A stretch of 64,000 bases of DNA, taken from contig NZ_JHEG04000001.1 in NCBI RefSeq assembly GCF_000760695.4, positions 9,000,935 to 9,064,934 of the forward strand. Reading direction: 5' to 3'. Of this stretch, positions 28,550-38,429 are shown one piece after another. A program made the position numbers and the translations under genes. A model generated the notes under the pieces. The model saw nothing but the letters and a program-made list of their open reading frames with translations. It did not search any database and was not told where the DNA came from. This DNA is from Tolypothrix bouteillei VB521301. GTDB taxonomy: Bacteria > Cyanobacteriota > Cyanobacteriia > Cyanobacteriales > Nostocaceae. Every line of letters starts with the position of its first letter. The stretch's first letter is position 1.

Positions 28550-30166
28550 CTATTTTCTCGTTGGATCGATAACAGGTGCATCTAATGCGAAGCGATGCAG
28601 AATTTGAGGTTGCATCAGTTTGTACTGTTGTTTCAGCAACTCTTTACTTAACGCAACAGCAGAAGAGGGAGGTAAAGACTTACTCTGTTCTGTCCAGTTT
28701 TTAAGTAACTGTCTTTGGAGGGTCTCGATATGACAACTAATAACACTTGCACATAAGTAGGGGGCTTCCAAAGTAAAGAAAATCAAAGGATAGCGTTCGC
28801 TGTTGGCTAAGGAATACACTATTTTATGGTTTTGGGATTTTTGCATATCCAAATAGCACGGTAGCCATTTTGGTCCCATTTCTTTGTTATGGAGCAGTGT
28901 CACCCATAAAAGCATTGGATGGGGAGATCTGACAAAGATAAATTGGTTGTAACGAGTCGAAAACGCATAGCTGTTGATTTGGTGTTTGGGCATCATGAGC
29001 AGCAAGGCGCTTATCGTTCCCGAACCAGTATCAACAAGATAGGGAAAAACTATTTCCTGAATTGGTTTATCTTTTGGCCATTTAAGGGTTTTACACGCTT
29101 GTTCTACTTCCTGAGTTAATCCAGAAGTGGGGGTAGGAGCGTGAAGCAGTGGAGGGGTGGGGCGGTGGGGTAGCGTGCGCGAGGAAGAAAGAGAAGTGGA
29201 GGGGGTGAGGGGGGGAGGGGGTGAGGGGGGGAAGGGGTGAAGGGTTGAGTGTTTTACGTTGTCTCCTATTCCTACGACTTCCAAACTGTCTAAAACTCTA
29301 AGAACATCTGTCAGATTTTGAGGGCGATCGCTTGGTGCTTTTGCAAGACAAGCCATAATCAAACTATTCAGTTCTTTTGGTAGTTTTAGGTTGGGCTTTA
29401 TATCTGTAATGTTGCGCGGTTTTTCAAAGTGATGGGCTTTATACCAAGCACCAAAAAAGTCACTTTCTGGTTGCCAAGGTTTTTCACCCGCTAGCATCTC
29501 AAACATCATCACTCCCAAACTGTAAATATCAGAGCGATTATCTAACACATCAGCTTCTAGTTGTTCGGGAGAGCAATAAGGTAAAGTCCCATGAAATCCC
29601 TTGGTTGTTGTACGTGTTGAGCTTGCATAATTTAAAAATTTAGCTATACCAAAATCCAGAATTTTTACTAATTGACCCAAAATGGGATCTGGAAGAACCA
29701 ATATATTTGCTGGCTTAATATCTCTATGTACCAAAGGGTATACTTTCCCATCAATTTCCATCCCATTGTGAGCGCACTGCAAGCCCAAACAAATTTGACG
29801 GCAAAGTGGAATAAACATCGGCAAAGACATGGGAATTAAATCCTTTAATGTATTCCCTAACAGGTACTCCATAACGTAAAAGGGTTTCCCAGTCTTACTC
29901 ACCCCATAATCTGTGACTCTTACGATATTTATGCTTTTCTGACTTAAAGCAGCACAAATACGAGCTTCACGCGCAAAATCCTGTTCCATATTTGGATCTG
30001 AAACAGTTTGAGACAAAAACTTAATAGCAACCGGTATCCCTCCTAACAAAACATCATCTGCTAGGAAAACTTCACCCATACCTCCTCTGCCAATAAAATT
30101 TTTTAATTTATAACGATTGGCAAGCAACCCTGTATTGGCTGGAGATGCAAATGCGCTCTTACTCAC
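28550..30166 (-). CDS. Serine/threonine protein kinase with conserved C-terminal domain
   Basis: 538 residues. N-terminal Hanks-type kinase (about 15-290): GRGGMGEVF glycine loop, catalytic Lys in VAIKFL, HRDIKPANI, DFGIAKF and SPEQL. A Pro/Ser/Thr-rich linker (about 300-345) follows, encoded by a G-rich repeat stretch on the plus strand near 29160-29240. The last ~190 residues share an unnamed domain with the adjacent kinase (HPMLLWVTLL, ERYPLIFFTLEAP, LMQPQILHRFA). No membrane segment. Same strand as its paralogue 79 bases upstream, so the pair may be co-transcribed. Confidence 0.88.
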   Translation of the reverse strand: MSKSAFASPANTGLLANRYKLKNFIGRGGMGEVFLADDVLLGGIPVAIKFLSQTVSDPNMEQDFAREARICAALSQKSINIVRVTDYGVSKTGKPFYVMEYLLGNTLKDLIPMSLPMFIPLCRQICLGLQCAHNGMEIDGKVYPLVHRDIKPANILVLPDPILGQLVKILDFGIAKFLNYASSTRTTTKGFHGTLPYCSPEQLEADVLDNRSDIYSLGVMMFEMLAGEKPWQPESDFFGAWYKAHHFEKPRNITDIKPNLKLPKELNSLIMACLAKAPSDRPQNLTDVLRVLDSLEVVGIGDNVKHSTLHPFPPSPPPPLTPSTSLSSSRTLPHRPTPPLLHAPTPTSGLTQEVEQACKTLKWPKDKPIQEIVFPYLVDTGSGTISALLLMMPKHQINSYAFSTRYNQFIFVRSPHPMLLWVTLLHNKEMGPKWLPCYLDMQKSQNHKIVYSLANSERYPLIFFTLEAPYLCASVISCHIETLQRQLLKNWTEQSKSLPPSSAVALSKELLKQQYKLMQPQILHRFALDAPVIDPTRK

Positions 30167-30245
30167 TCTTACAACCTCCGAAACAGACTAAACATAGAAC
30201 TAGATGATATATTGTATAGTACCCACTTGACGAAAGTGATAGTAC

Positions 30246-31829
30246 TTAACGATATACTAAAAACTGTAAAAATTTCTCAAATAAGTGAAACATCCATTTT
30301 TTGACATCTAAGTTTTGTTTTTGTCGATTTATAGCCAATCTTTTCAAGATGTCGGGTTTCATTTTTTCATATTGTAATTTTAATTCATTCTTACTATCAT
30401 TTCCAAAAGATTCTAAAGTCAATTTTTGAACATTTTCCAACCAATTTATTAACTGTTGACGTTGAGAACTAGAGATTGACAAAGTCATCACATGAGAACA
30501 AATAGATGGCTCCTCTAAAGAAAAGAATAGGAGATGATAATAACCACTTTTAGCTAAAATTTCTATTATATTTTGACTTCTATTATCCTTAAAATCTAAA
30601 CAATAAGATAACCAACGCGTTAACTCAAATTTACCATCGCATAAGACTGTTACCCATAAAAGCATGGGATGTAAATTCTGAGAATAAATAAATTCAGTTC
30701 CATTGATTTCATTTAGAAACTTTGTTATCTCTTTCTGAGGTAGCATCGCCCAAAAAGTTGCTACATTGCCTTGCTGAGTTTGGAGAACATGAGGAAAACA
30801 AATAGGTGCGATCGGTTTGTTTTTAGGCCAATTTTTCTCCAAACAAATTTTTTCCGACAATGATGTTACGGGTACTAATTGTACTGGAGAAGATTTCTGA
30901 TTTTTATCTTGTTCGATCTCATCATTTATGTTTCTTTGAATCTTTTCTAAAGTTTCTAAAATTTGATTGATATTTTGAGGACGAGCATTAACATCTTTTG
31001 CCAAACAATTCATCACTAGTTTCTTTAATTCAAGTGGTATTTTAAGCTGAGGAACTATCTCCTCAAACGCTGGAGGTGCTTGAAAGCGATGAGCTTGATA
31101 CCAATTTCCAAAAGATTGAGATGTTGTACTAAACGGGTGTTTTCTCGTAAGCATTTCATACATCAAAACTCCCAAACTGTAAATATCCGAACGTACATCC
31201 AGTAGTTTGCGTCCTTCCATATGTTCTGGAGAACAGTAAGGAAGACTTCCAATAAATGAATCTGTAAGCGTTAGTCCGGAGCGCTCTGTTAAAAACTTTG
31301 CAATGCCAAAATCAAGAATTTTTACAATTAAGTTAGCCTTCGTATCTTCAGTAATAAATATATTTTCAGGTTTGATATCTCTATGAATAACAGGATAAAT
31401 ATCTCCTTTATAACTCACTCCTTGATGAGCGCATTGCAAACCCAAACAAATTTGATAAGAAATTTCTAAAAAATCTGAAATTGTCAATTTTTTATTTTTT
31501 AAAATATCTTTTAAATTTTTTCCTTGAAGATATTCCATTACATAAAATGGTACTTGAGCGTCGGCGATTCCATAACTTAATACACGAACAATATGTTTGC
31601 TTTTACGTCCTAATTGAGCACCTATAAAAATTTCCCTAGCAAAACGTTGAGACATTTGTGGATCGCTCAAACTTAAGGATAAAATTTTTACAGCAACTGG
31701 CATACCACCTTTTGCTGCATCCTCAGCTAGATAGACTTTACCCATACCGCCTCTACCGATCGCATCTTTAATGAGATAGCGATTGTTTAAAAAATGTCCT
31801 ATATATCCATCTACATCCGTTTTGGTCAT
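30246..31829 (-). CDS. Serine/threonine protein kinase, paralogue
   Basis: 527 residues. Kinase domain with GRGGMGKVY, VAVKIL, HRDIKPENI, DFGIAKF and SPEHM. The linker is short and charged, unlike the Pro-rich one of the neighbour. The C-terminal domain is shared (HPMLLWVTVL, YYHLLFFSLEEP, KMKPDILKRLA). The ATG at 31829 is taken; an in-frame GTG two codons upstream is the other option. The pair arose by tandem duplication, and the shared C-terminal domain is probably a sensor or substrate-binding part. Confidence 0.88.
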   Translation of the reverse strand: MTKTDVDGYIGHFLNNRYLIKDAIGRGGMGKVYLAEDAAKGGMPVAVKILSLSLSDPQMSQRFAREIFIGAQLGRKSKHIVRVLSYGIADAQVPFYVMEYLQGKNLKDILKNKKLTISDFLEISYQICLGLQCAHQGVSYKGDIYPVIHRDIKPENIFITEDTKANLIVKILDFGIAKFLTERSGLTLTDSFIGSLPYCSPEHMEGRKLLDVRSDIYSLGVLMYEMLTRKHPFSTTSQSFGNWYQAHRFQAPPAFEEIVPQLKIPLELKKLVMNCLAKDVNARPQNINQILETLEKIQRNINDEIEQDKNQKSSPVQLVPVTSLSEKICLEKNWPKNKPIAPICFPHVLQTQQGNVATFWAMLPQKEITKFLNEINGTEFIYSQNLHPMLLWVTVLCDGKFELTRWLSYCLDFKDNRSQNIIEILAKSGYYHLLFFSLEEPSICSHVMTLSISSSQRQQLINWLENVQKLTLESFGNDSKNELKLQYEKMKPDILKRLAINRQKQNLDVKKWMFHLFEKFLQFLVYR

Positions 31830-32466
31830 TACCACTTTTTTAACCCTGATTGATTCCTATAAAAATCATATTTTTAACAAAAGAGTCACTTGGAAAATGG
31901 CAGAAACTCTCTTAATTAACAATTGTATTTAAAGTAATGTTAGAATTTTTTATAGAAATTCTAAATATAGATAAAAATTGATAAAGATTAAGATAAAAAA
32001 AGAATAAATTTTTATAAAATACTCAGTGAATCTTTTAATTAGCATTTGTATTTAACACATTTAGAAAAAAACGCATATAAGAAGATACACGGAAATCAAT
32101 CATAGAAAAGGCGTAGGAGAGAAGATTGATTGGGAATTGCGTATAACTCTTGTAAAGACCCATTGTTAGAAGGATCTCTATCATCTCTATGTTGTTTTGT
32201 ATTTCTACGTTTAATAGCTTGAGGCTCTACAGCTAAACAGTAAAAGTACCGAATAATTCACAGTGACTGGTACACAAAGGCAGAAAGAAGCCCGGAGCCA
32301 GACGATAGAAGGCGCAAAACCTTGGAGTCAGTAGGCGGGCAGAAAAGTTTCCAACTACGTCACGAAACGTAAAATCTCTAGATTTAACTGTAGTAACGCT
32401 GTCTGTGCTTTACACGCCAAGCGGCGAAGGCATGCATCGCAACCAAAAACTAGTATGGGGCGTGCT
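31830..32466. other. Intergenic region, no gene seen
   Basis: About 640 bases. The first half is very AT-rich and would carry the kinase promoter. The second half (32280-32460) has GGCAGAAAG/GGCGCAAAA-type short repeats leading into the 36-bp dispersed repeat. No coding frame with an RBS was seen. Confidence 0.5.
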
Positions 32467-32502
32467 CTAGTAGCGGGCGTACTTCTGTCTTCATGTACTA
32501 GT
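32467..32502 (-). repeat. 36-bp dispersed repeat, copy 2 (inverted)
   Basis: Reverse complement of the element at 18161-18196 with four mismatches. Its end overlaps the last codons of the phytase-like gene. Confidence 0.65.
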
Positions 32503-33682
32503 TACCAAACGCTGAAAATAGATGACGGATAAGTCTAATGATGGGTGCTTCCATTTTTAGCTTGAAGGCTAGTACTTGGGTTTGTTGGAGCGGATTGAAA
32601 TTGTTGTCGCTGACTAAGATAAGCGATCGCTGTCCATCTGGTAGTTTATCACCAAGGGTGAAACCTTCAATATTATCTAGAGCTAAATCTAGTGTTCTTA
32701 AATCAAAGAGAAGTTTTTTCGCAACTGGTTTAATATTGTTAAGGTCAACAGTTGCTAGGCTCTCTATTTTACTAATATCATCAGCACTTTCTATGGAAAC
32801 TTGGTATATTGCAATAGAAAAACCCAAGCCAGTAAAAGTTCTCTCTAAGCTGAGGAAATTGCCATAATTATCTAGAGCAATGAGATCGGTTAAACCACTA
32901 TCGAATCTGGGAGAAAGATTAAAAAGAGGTGCTATTGCTTCAGTTTTGTAAAGAAATTCTTTTTCTGGCTTTCTCGTTCTAAGATTGTATTGTAAAATGC
33001 GGCAAGGGCTGCTAACTTTTGGTTTAGCTTGTGAACCATCTTGCAAAAGAGCATTTTCAGTTGCACTAAACAAGTATCTCTTATCTGGGGTAATAGTCAG
33101 AGACTCAAAAGCTAAATTGTTCCGAATTCCCCTTTTACCACTTTTGTCAGGTAAAAATTTATTTGAAATAGGTAGAGATGTCAGTTCTTGACCGGAAGAT
33201 ATTGAAAATTCTTTAATAAAAGGGTTTATTTGCTGTCTGACATCGCCTTCAGAAGAAACAAATACAGTCTCATTACTGAGAGCAATTCCCTCTGGATCGA
33301 GGCTTCCAGTCGGGAAAGTTTGTTTGGCTTCATTTAAGAGTGTAGTGACACCAACAGGAACTACATCTCCATTTTTTAGCAATCCACGACTCAGGTCGAT
33401 TTTTAATGTATAGAAGCGAGCAGGTGCTTTATCACTGCGGTCATCAGATATAGTGTAAAAAAGTTGCTTTTTGGAATCGTAAGTTATACCTGAAAACCCT
33501 CCCATTGGAGTTTTTTGAAAAGAGAAACTTGTTGGAAAACTAGCAGAACCTATAAAATCTATTCCTGTTATCGGAACAAATGGTGCGGGAAAATCGATAA
33601 AAAAGATACCTAGAATGAGAATTGGAATAATTAAAAAAAGAATTGTTGGAAATTTAAATAGTTTTTTCAAAAATTGAGTCAT
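32498..33682 (-). CDS. Esterase-like activity of phytase family protein
   Basis: 394 residues. An N-terminal hydrophobic helix (about 12-30, ILFLIIPILILGIFFI) is a signal anchor or uncleaved signal, then a beta-propeller-type domain with GFSGITYDSKKQLFYTISDD, LDPEGIALS, ESLTITPDKRYLF and the NIEGFTLG ending, typical of the phytase-like esterase family (PF13449). Probably periplasmic or membrane-anchored; natural substrate unknown. The last codons are within a dispersed repeat, so the C-terminus may be slightly altered. The gene stands alone. Confidence 0.85.
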   Translation of the reverse strand: MTQFLKKLFKFPTILFLIIPILILGIFFIDFPAPFVPITGIDFIGSASFPTSFSFQKTPMGGFSGITYDSKKQLFYTISDDRSDKAPARFYTLKIDLSRGLLKNGDVVPVGVTTLLNEAKQTFPTGSLDPEGIALSNETVFVSSEGDVRQQINPFIKEFSISSGQELTSLPISNKFLPDKSGKRGIRNNLAFESLTITPDKRYLFSATENALLQDGSQAKPKVSSPCRILQYNLRTRKPEKEFLYKTEAIAPLFNLSPRFDSGLTDLIALDNYGNFLSLERTFTGLGFSIAIYQVSIESADDISKIESLATVDLNNIKPVAKKLLFDLRTLDLALDNIEGFTLGDKLPDGQRSLILVSDNNFNPLQQTQVLAFKLKMEAPIIRLIRHLFSAFGN

Positions 33683-33683
33683 G

Positions 33684-33960
33684 GTTAATTGCTAATGGCT
33701 AATAGCTAATGGTTAATAGCTATAAGAATTGTATCTGATTTTACCATATACATAAATGGACTTACCCACCCAAAACTATAGCTGCTTTTATGTGAATTAC
33801 ATCACAATATCTTAAATAATGTCGAAATCCATCACGGTAAATATTCATTATTTAGGTATTGGCATTTACAGAGAACTACTATATAGAGTTCATGAGCCAT
33901 TCATTCATTAACCCTATCTCCTTACCTCACCATTAGCTATTAGCCATTAGCCATTAGCTC
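33684..33960. repeat. Spacer flanked by inverted heptamer arrays
   Basis: TAATGGC/TAATAGC heptamers at 33684-33722 and their complement (GCCATTA/GCTATTA) at 33922-33958 bracket a 200-base AT-rich spacer between two minus-strand genes. No gene seen inside. Confidence 0.65.
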
Positions 33961-33961
33961 T

Positions 33962-35494
33962 TTAAAAAAAATCAACCAGCCAATCTTTTACGCTGCGGGT
34001 TGCACGACAATCGTCTTCATTGTAACGTTGGATAATTTCTAATAAAGTACGATCGCCTGTTTGCAACCATCGATCGTACCAGTAAATACATTTAGCACCG
34101 CTTGCTTCCGAGTCCCGCCATTCAAATCCCAACCAGCGAGCAATGGTTTTCAACGCGTAACTTTCTACTGGTAAAGCTATGTTTTGCGTTAATATCTCAT
34201 AAACATCAACAAATCGATTCAATACGGGAAATACAGAGCTATAGGGAGTGCGATAAAGTTTGGCTAACCGTTGAACTGTATCAAATTCGTAAATGCAAAA
34301 GTGATAAATGGGTGCATCTGGATATTGTTCAACCAAATTTAAAAATTGCTCCCAAATTAATCTTTCATCTTCCTGGCTTTCTGCAAGTAAAGAATAAAAT
34401 GTTTCTGTATTAGCTTTTCTATCAACAATCAAAACTCCCAACAAGTAATCTAAATGCAGATCGGGTTGTGCTTCAATATCAAAATATATTTCTACTGGCG
34501 CTGGGGACAAAAGCTTTTGTAAAGGATAAGTTGTGTTAAAAGGATCTACGTAGCTTCTTTCTGTTTCTTCAATACAAACAGAGTCATTTGAAGTATAAAA
34601 ATATTCGGGTGTATCTTTTCTTAATGATAAAGTAGGTAAAATAATGGGTCGATTTTCAACTATAGATTGAGCTTGTAAAATCAATTTAGGAGCCACTACA
34701 CGGTCAAAACCAGGTAGATTTTCTAATTGTGTTGGATGCGTTTTAGCTAAAGATTCTACAGTTGTTATATCTAGTGCTTTTAATTGTTTATAGCGAACAG
34801 GTGTGACTCCTGGGAGTAGAGAAAGGTGTTTTTGATTTTGGGCTACTTTATAACAGCTGCTGTACCAAGTGCAAAGACTGCACTTCTGGCGAGAGATAAA
34901 TACTTCTGGTGGTTCGTCTTGCTCAAGAGTTTGAATCAACTCCTCCACAACTGTTTGCATCTGGGGTTCCCATCTTAAGAGATCGACAGGATAATTCACA
35001 TCTTTTCCCCGCAAAATTAGCCAAGCTGTTTTCGACTCCACTTGCTGTACTGTCGCTAATACGTAAGCGTGAAATGCTGCTGTAATTTGATATTCCTGTT
35101 TGGGGCGTTTACCCAGTTCAACGTTTACCGGAGCATACATCCAATCTCCAAAACGAGACATTCCTGCTTGTTTGAGCAGAATCTCGGGACGGCTGACTAG
35201 GGTATACCCTAAGTAATCGCTAGCAGTCAGCACCCCCAGATGAATGCACTCTACTCCTTGCTGCATTAACTCTAACGTCGCAGCTTCACCTGTCTCCCAA
35301 TCTCCATAACGGTAGTCTGGGCGTTCGTAATTAAATTGTTCCAAAACACTCCGCTTGTGAGCAATTTTGTCTTGTTGCAATTTCAGCAGCAAGTCATTTG
35401 CTGGATCTCGCTGACTTCTGTCAGCGCGAAGGTCTAAAAAAGGTCGGCGCTTGCAACGTTGGTATTGCAGCAGTAATTCAGCATTAATTAGCAT
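33962..35494 (-). CDS. TM0106-family RecB-like putative nuclease
   Basis: 510 residues. The N-terminal half resembles RecB/Cas4-like PD-(D/E)XK proteins (RCKRRPFLDL near the start; CSLCTWYSSC cysteine cluster near 205 that may bind an Fe-S cluster), followed by a helix-hairpin-helix-like region (LPGFDRVVAPK). The C-terminal half is a DEDD/RNase H-like exonuclease (YFDIEAQPDLHLDYLLG; final YNEDDCRATR). The family is called TM0106 RecB-like. Likely a DNA repair or processing enzyme; substrate unknown. No operon partner; heptamer repeats sit on both sides. Confidence 0.85.
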   Translation of the reverse strand: MLINAELLLQYQRCKRRPFLDLRADRSQRDPANDLLLKLQQDKIAHKRSVLEQFNYERPDYRYGDWETGEAATLELMQQGVECIHLGVLTASDYLGYTLVSRPEILLKQAGMSRFGDWMYAPVNVELGKRPKQEYQITAAFHAYVLATVQQVESKTAWLILRGKDVNYPVDLLRWEPQMQTVVEELIQTLEQDEPPEVFISRQKCSLCTWYSSCYKVAQNQKHLSLLPGVTPVRYKQLKALDITTVESLAKTHPTQLENLPGFDRVVAPKLILQAQSIVENRPIILPTLSLRKDTPEYFYTSNDSVCIEETERSYVDPFNTTYPLQKLLSPAPVEIYFDIEAQPDLHLDYLLGVLIVDRKANTETFYSLLAESQEDERLIWEQFLNLVEQYPDAPIYHFCIYEFDTVQRLAKLYRTPYSSVFPVLNRFVDVYEILTQNIALPVESYALKTIARWLGFEWRDSEASGAKCIYWYDRWLQTGDRTLLEIIQRYNEDDCRATRSVKDWLVDFF

Positions 35495-35601
35495 TCTCCT
35501 AGCGTAACAAGAATGAACACATTATGGCATTAAAGCTATGAAGGATGAAGGATAAAGAATGAAGGATAAGATACTAGTGTTTCATACTTTATGCTTCACT
35601 A

Positions 35602-36780
35602 ATGAGTACGCTGCATCACCATCGAGAGCAAATCCCAGCTTTATCAAACAAATTCTATTTCAACTACGGCGGTCAAGGACCAATGCCTCAAGCTGCTGTG
35701 AATGCTATTACTGAGGCTCAAGCTTACATTCAGCAGGTGGGTCCTTTCGGTACAAAAGTGAATCGCTGGATAGAGGAAGAAACAGAAGCGACTAGAGTCG
35801 CGATCGCATCTGAGTTAAATGCACCACCAGAAACTATCACACTGACAGAAGATGTGACAGTTGGTTGCAATATTGCTATGTGGGGTGTTGACTGGCATTC
35901 TGGCGACCACCTGTTATTATCTGATTGCGAACACCCTGGTATCATAGCGATCGCAGGGGAAATTAGTCGTAGAGAAGCTGTTGAAGTGACTGTTTGCCCT
36001 GTGATGGCAACTTTAAATGGCGGCGATCCCGTCGAGGCGATCGTTCAGCATTTACGCCCAACAACTCGCCTTGTTGTACTCAGTCATGTTCTTTGGAATA
36101 CCGGTCAAATTTTGCCTCTTGAAAAAATAGCAAAAGTGTGCAACGAGAATAACACCAGAGTGATGATAGATGCCGCTCAATCTGTTGGCTTACTCCCTTT
36201 AAATTTAACTGAATTGGGAGCTGATTTTTACGCCTTTACAGGTCATAAGTGGTTGTGCGGACCTGGTGGAGTCGGGGGTTTGTATGTGAAACCGGAAGCA
36301 AGAGAAAATCACCATCCCACATTTATTGGTTGGCGTGGGATCGTTGCCAACAATCAAGCTAAACCAGTGGGCTGGTATCCAGACGGGCGGCGCTATGAAG
36401 TAGCAACTTCTAATTATCCGTTATATGCAGGTTTAAAAGAGGCAATCTCTTTTCACCAACAATGGGGAACACCAGAAGAACGGTTTCAGCAAATCTGTCA
36501 TAAGAGTCAGTATCTTTGGCAACGCCTGCAAGGGCTGTCGGAAATAGAATGTTTGCGTACTTCTCCACCAGAAAGTGGTTTAGTCTCTTTTCGCCTGACC
36601 CATCACAAGCCTCAAACTAGCCAGCAACTCGTGGAGTTCTTGGAATCTCTGGGATATCTCACCCGAAGAATAGCCGATCCCGACTGCGTGCGTGCTTGTG
36701 TGCATTATTTTACCTTAGAATCAGAAATCGATGGGCTAGTAGAAGCGATTCAACGATGGAAAGACCCACTTTATACGTAG
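35602..36780 (+). CDS. Class V aminotransferase (cysteine desulfurase-like, PLP enzyme)
   Basis: 392 residues, fold type I PLP enzyme. The Asp that contacts the pyridine ring is in MIDAAQSVG, and the Schiff-base Lys in FTGHKWLCGPGG. It begins QIPALSNKFYFNYGGQGPMP, a hallmark of a cyanobacterial subgroup annotated as aminotransferase V or isopenicillin-epimerase-like. Substrate cannot be told. The ATG follows heptamer repeats and no strong RBS is seen. Its end overlaps the glycosyltransferase start by 25 bases, so the two are coupled. Confidence 0.85.
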   Translation: MSTLHHHREQIPALSNKFYFNYGGQGPMPQAAVNAITEAQAYIQQVGPFGTKVNRWIEEETEATRVAIASELNAPPETITLTEDVTVGCNIAMWGVDWHSGDHLLLSDCEHPGIIAIAGEISRREAVEVTVCPVMATLNGGDPVEAIVQHLRPTTRLVVLSHVLWNTGQILPLEKIAKVCNENNTRVMIDAAQSVGLLPLNLTELGADFYAFTGHKWLCGPGGVGGLYVKPEARENHHPTFIGWRGIVANNQAKPVGWYPDGRRYEVATSNYPLYAGLKEAISFHQQWGTPEERFQQICHKSQYLWQRLQGLSEIECLRTSPPESGLVSFRLTHHKPQTSQQLVEFLESLGYLTRRIADPDCVRACVHYFTLESEIDGLVEAIQRWKDPLYT

Positions 36781-37835
36781 CAATTACCAATCACGGTTTT
36801 GGTCATGCAACCCGCACTGCATCCGTAGCTGCTACCATTCAAAAGTTATGCCCGGACGTTCTGCTTGTTATGGTGACAACGGCTCCACGGTGGTTGTTAG
36901 ATTGCTATATCGAAGGCGATTTTATCCAACGTCCCCGTGCTTTAGATTTAGGTGTGGTGCAGGCGGATAGTTTGCAGATGGATAAAGACGCTACTTTGGA
37001 AAAATTATTGGAGATCGAGAAAAATAAAAATTCCATCATTGCTTCTGAAGTCAATTTTATTCGCCAAAATAAGGTTCATCTGGTCTTGGCAGACGTTCCC
37101 TTTCTTGCATGTGAAATTGCCAAAGCCGCAGGTATACCTTGCTGGACTATCAGTAACTTCGGATGGGACTTTGTTTACAGAGATTGGGGGGGAAGCTTTA
37201 TCGAAATTGCTGATTGGATAAGCGATTGTTACTCAAAATGCGATCGCTTGTATCGGCTCCCGTTCTACGAACCGATGAGTGCTTTTGGAAATATCATAGA
37301 TACAGGATTAACAGGTGGTTCTCCCCGTTACACCCCAGAAGAAGTGCGTTCTACTTGGGGAATCACAGCCCCAATAGAAAAAACTATCCTACTGACCTTC
37401 GGTGGATTGGGTTTGCAACAAATTCCTTATCACAACCTGCAAAAGTTCCCCGACTGGCAATTTATTATCTTCGATAAATTTGCTCCCCAATTGCCTAACG
37501 TAATTCCAGTTCCGGATCGAAAGTACCGTCCCGTAGATTTTATGCCTGTTTGCGGGCGAGTTGTTTCCAAACCGGGTTACAGTACTTTTGCGGAAGCAAC
37601 CAAATTGGGATTGCCCATTGTTTCAGTGACCCGTGATGATTTTGCGGAAGCGGCTTTTCTGCTTAATGGTATTTCTAGTTACAACTCTCATCAAATCCTG
37701 ACTCCATCTGAATTTTTCCAAGGAACCTGGGGTTTTCTCAACCAACCACCTCAAGCACCAAAACAATCTCAACCTATCGCCAAGGATGGAAATGAAATTA
37801 TAGCCAATGCTGTCGTTGATTATTTTCGGGAATAG
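36756..37835 (+). CDS. Glycosyltransferase-like protein (GT-B fold)
   Basis: 359 residues. The N-terminus VAITNHGFGHATRT and the C-terminal VVSKPGYSTFAEATKLGLP match UDP-sugar glycosyltransferases of the MurG/UGT-like GT-B fold, where the Gly-His loop and the nucleotide-sugar site lie in these segments. Donor and acceptor are unknown; no membrane helix. The start at 36756 is chosen because it begins the conserved strand (MERPTLYVAITNHG); the longer reading only overlaps the preceding gene. The tight overlap with the aminotransferase suggests a shared pathway. Confidence 0.82.
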   Translation: MERPTLYVAITNHGFGHATRTASVAATIQKLCPDVLLVMVTTAPRWLLDCYIEGDFIQRPRALDLGVVQADSLQMDKDATLEKLLEIEKNKNSIIASEVNFIRQNKVHLVLADVPFLACEIAKAAGIPCWTISNFGWDFVYRDWGGSFIEIADWISDCYSKCDRLYRLPFYEPMSAFGNIIDTGLTGGSPRYTPEEVRSTWGITAPIEKTILLTFGGLGLQQIPYHNLQKFPDWQFIIFDKFAPQLPNVIPVPDRKYRPVDFMPVCGRVVSKPGYSTFAEATKLGLPIVSVTRDDFAEAAFLLNGISSYNSHQILTPSEFFQGTWGFLNQPPQAPKQSQPIAKDGNEIIANAVVDYFRE

Positions 37836-37931
37836 GGGACAAGGGGGACAAGGGGGACAAGAGAAAAAACTCATCTAAAAATAGAAAACTCAAAATCCAA
37901 AATCTAAAATCCACCCATTCCCTGTTTTGTC

Positions 37932-38429
37932 ATGGAACCAAAACATCTATCTTCCCTGACTTTGAGCCTAGCCTCTCAAGACGTGCGCCGAGTTTTGGAT
38001 AAGCAGAAGGAAGAACGGCAAATTTTGCTAACTCAGACGAATATTTTATTTGTGGCAAATAGCGCATTGTTAAGTGTTCTAACTATTGCCAGATTGCTTT
38101 CTGTCTTTAGCTTATTTAGTATTATGGAGGTAGTGTTATTCTCAGTAAACTTTACCTTGCTGGTAAATGCTTTACTACCACGTCAGTTTGTCATCTCACC
38201 AAATCCAGAAAACGAACAATTTCTGGAAACATATTTGGTCATGAACCCTGAAGAATATCAATTGCAGATGATAGTTAACTTAGTAGAGACGTATAATGCT
38301 AACAAGCAGCCATTGAATGACATTTCTCTATCTTTGTTCTATGCTGCCGGCGTTACTTGGGGACTTGCCTTAGTGGCTTTGCTACACGTGGTAGCTGTGT
38401 ACTTTATGCCCAATTTACAACGTTTATGA
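37932..38429 (+). CDS. Small multi-pass membrane protein, unknown function
   Basis: 165 residues. A charged N-terminal helix (RRVLDKQKEERQ) leads to hydrophobic segments at about 40-55, 62-82 and 135-158, so two to three membrane helices. The central loop (EENEQFLETYLVMNPEEYQLQ style) is acidic. Conserved-looking in layout but no family recognised. Its stop overlaps the start of the next small gene (ATGA), so both are translated together. Confidence 0.7.
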   Translation: MEPKHLSSLTLSLASQDVRRVLDKQKEERQILLTQTNILFVANSALLSVLTIARLLSVFSLFSIMEVVLFSVNFTLLVNALLPRQFVISPNPENEQFLETYLVMNPEEYQLQMIVNLVETYNANKQPLNDISLSLFYAAGVTWGLALVALLHVVAVYFMPNLQRL

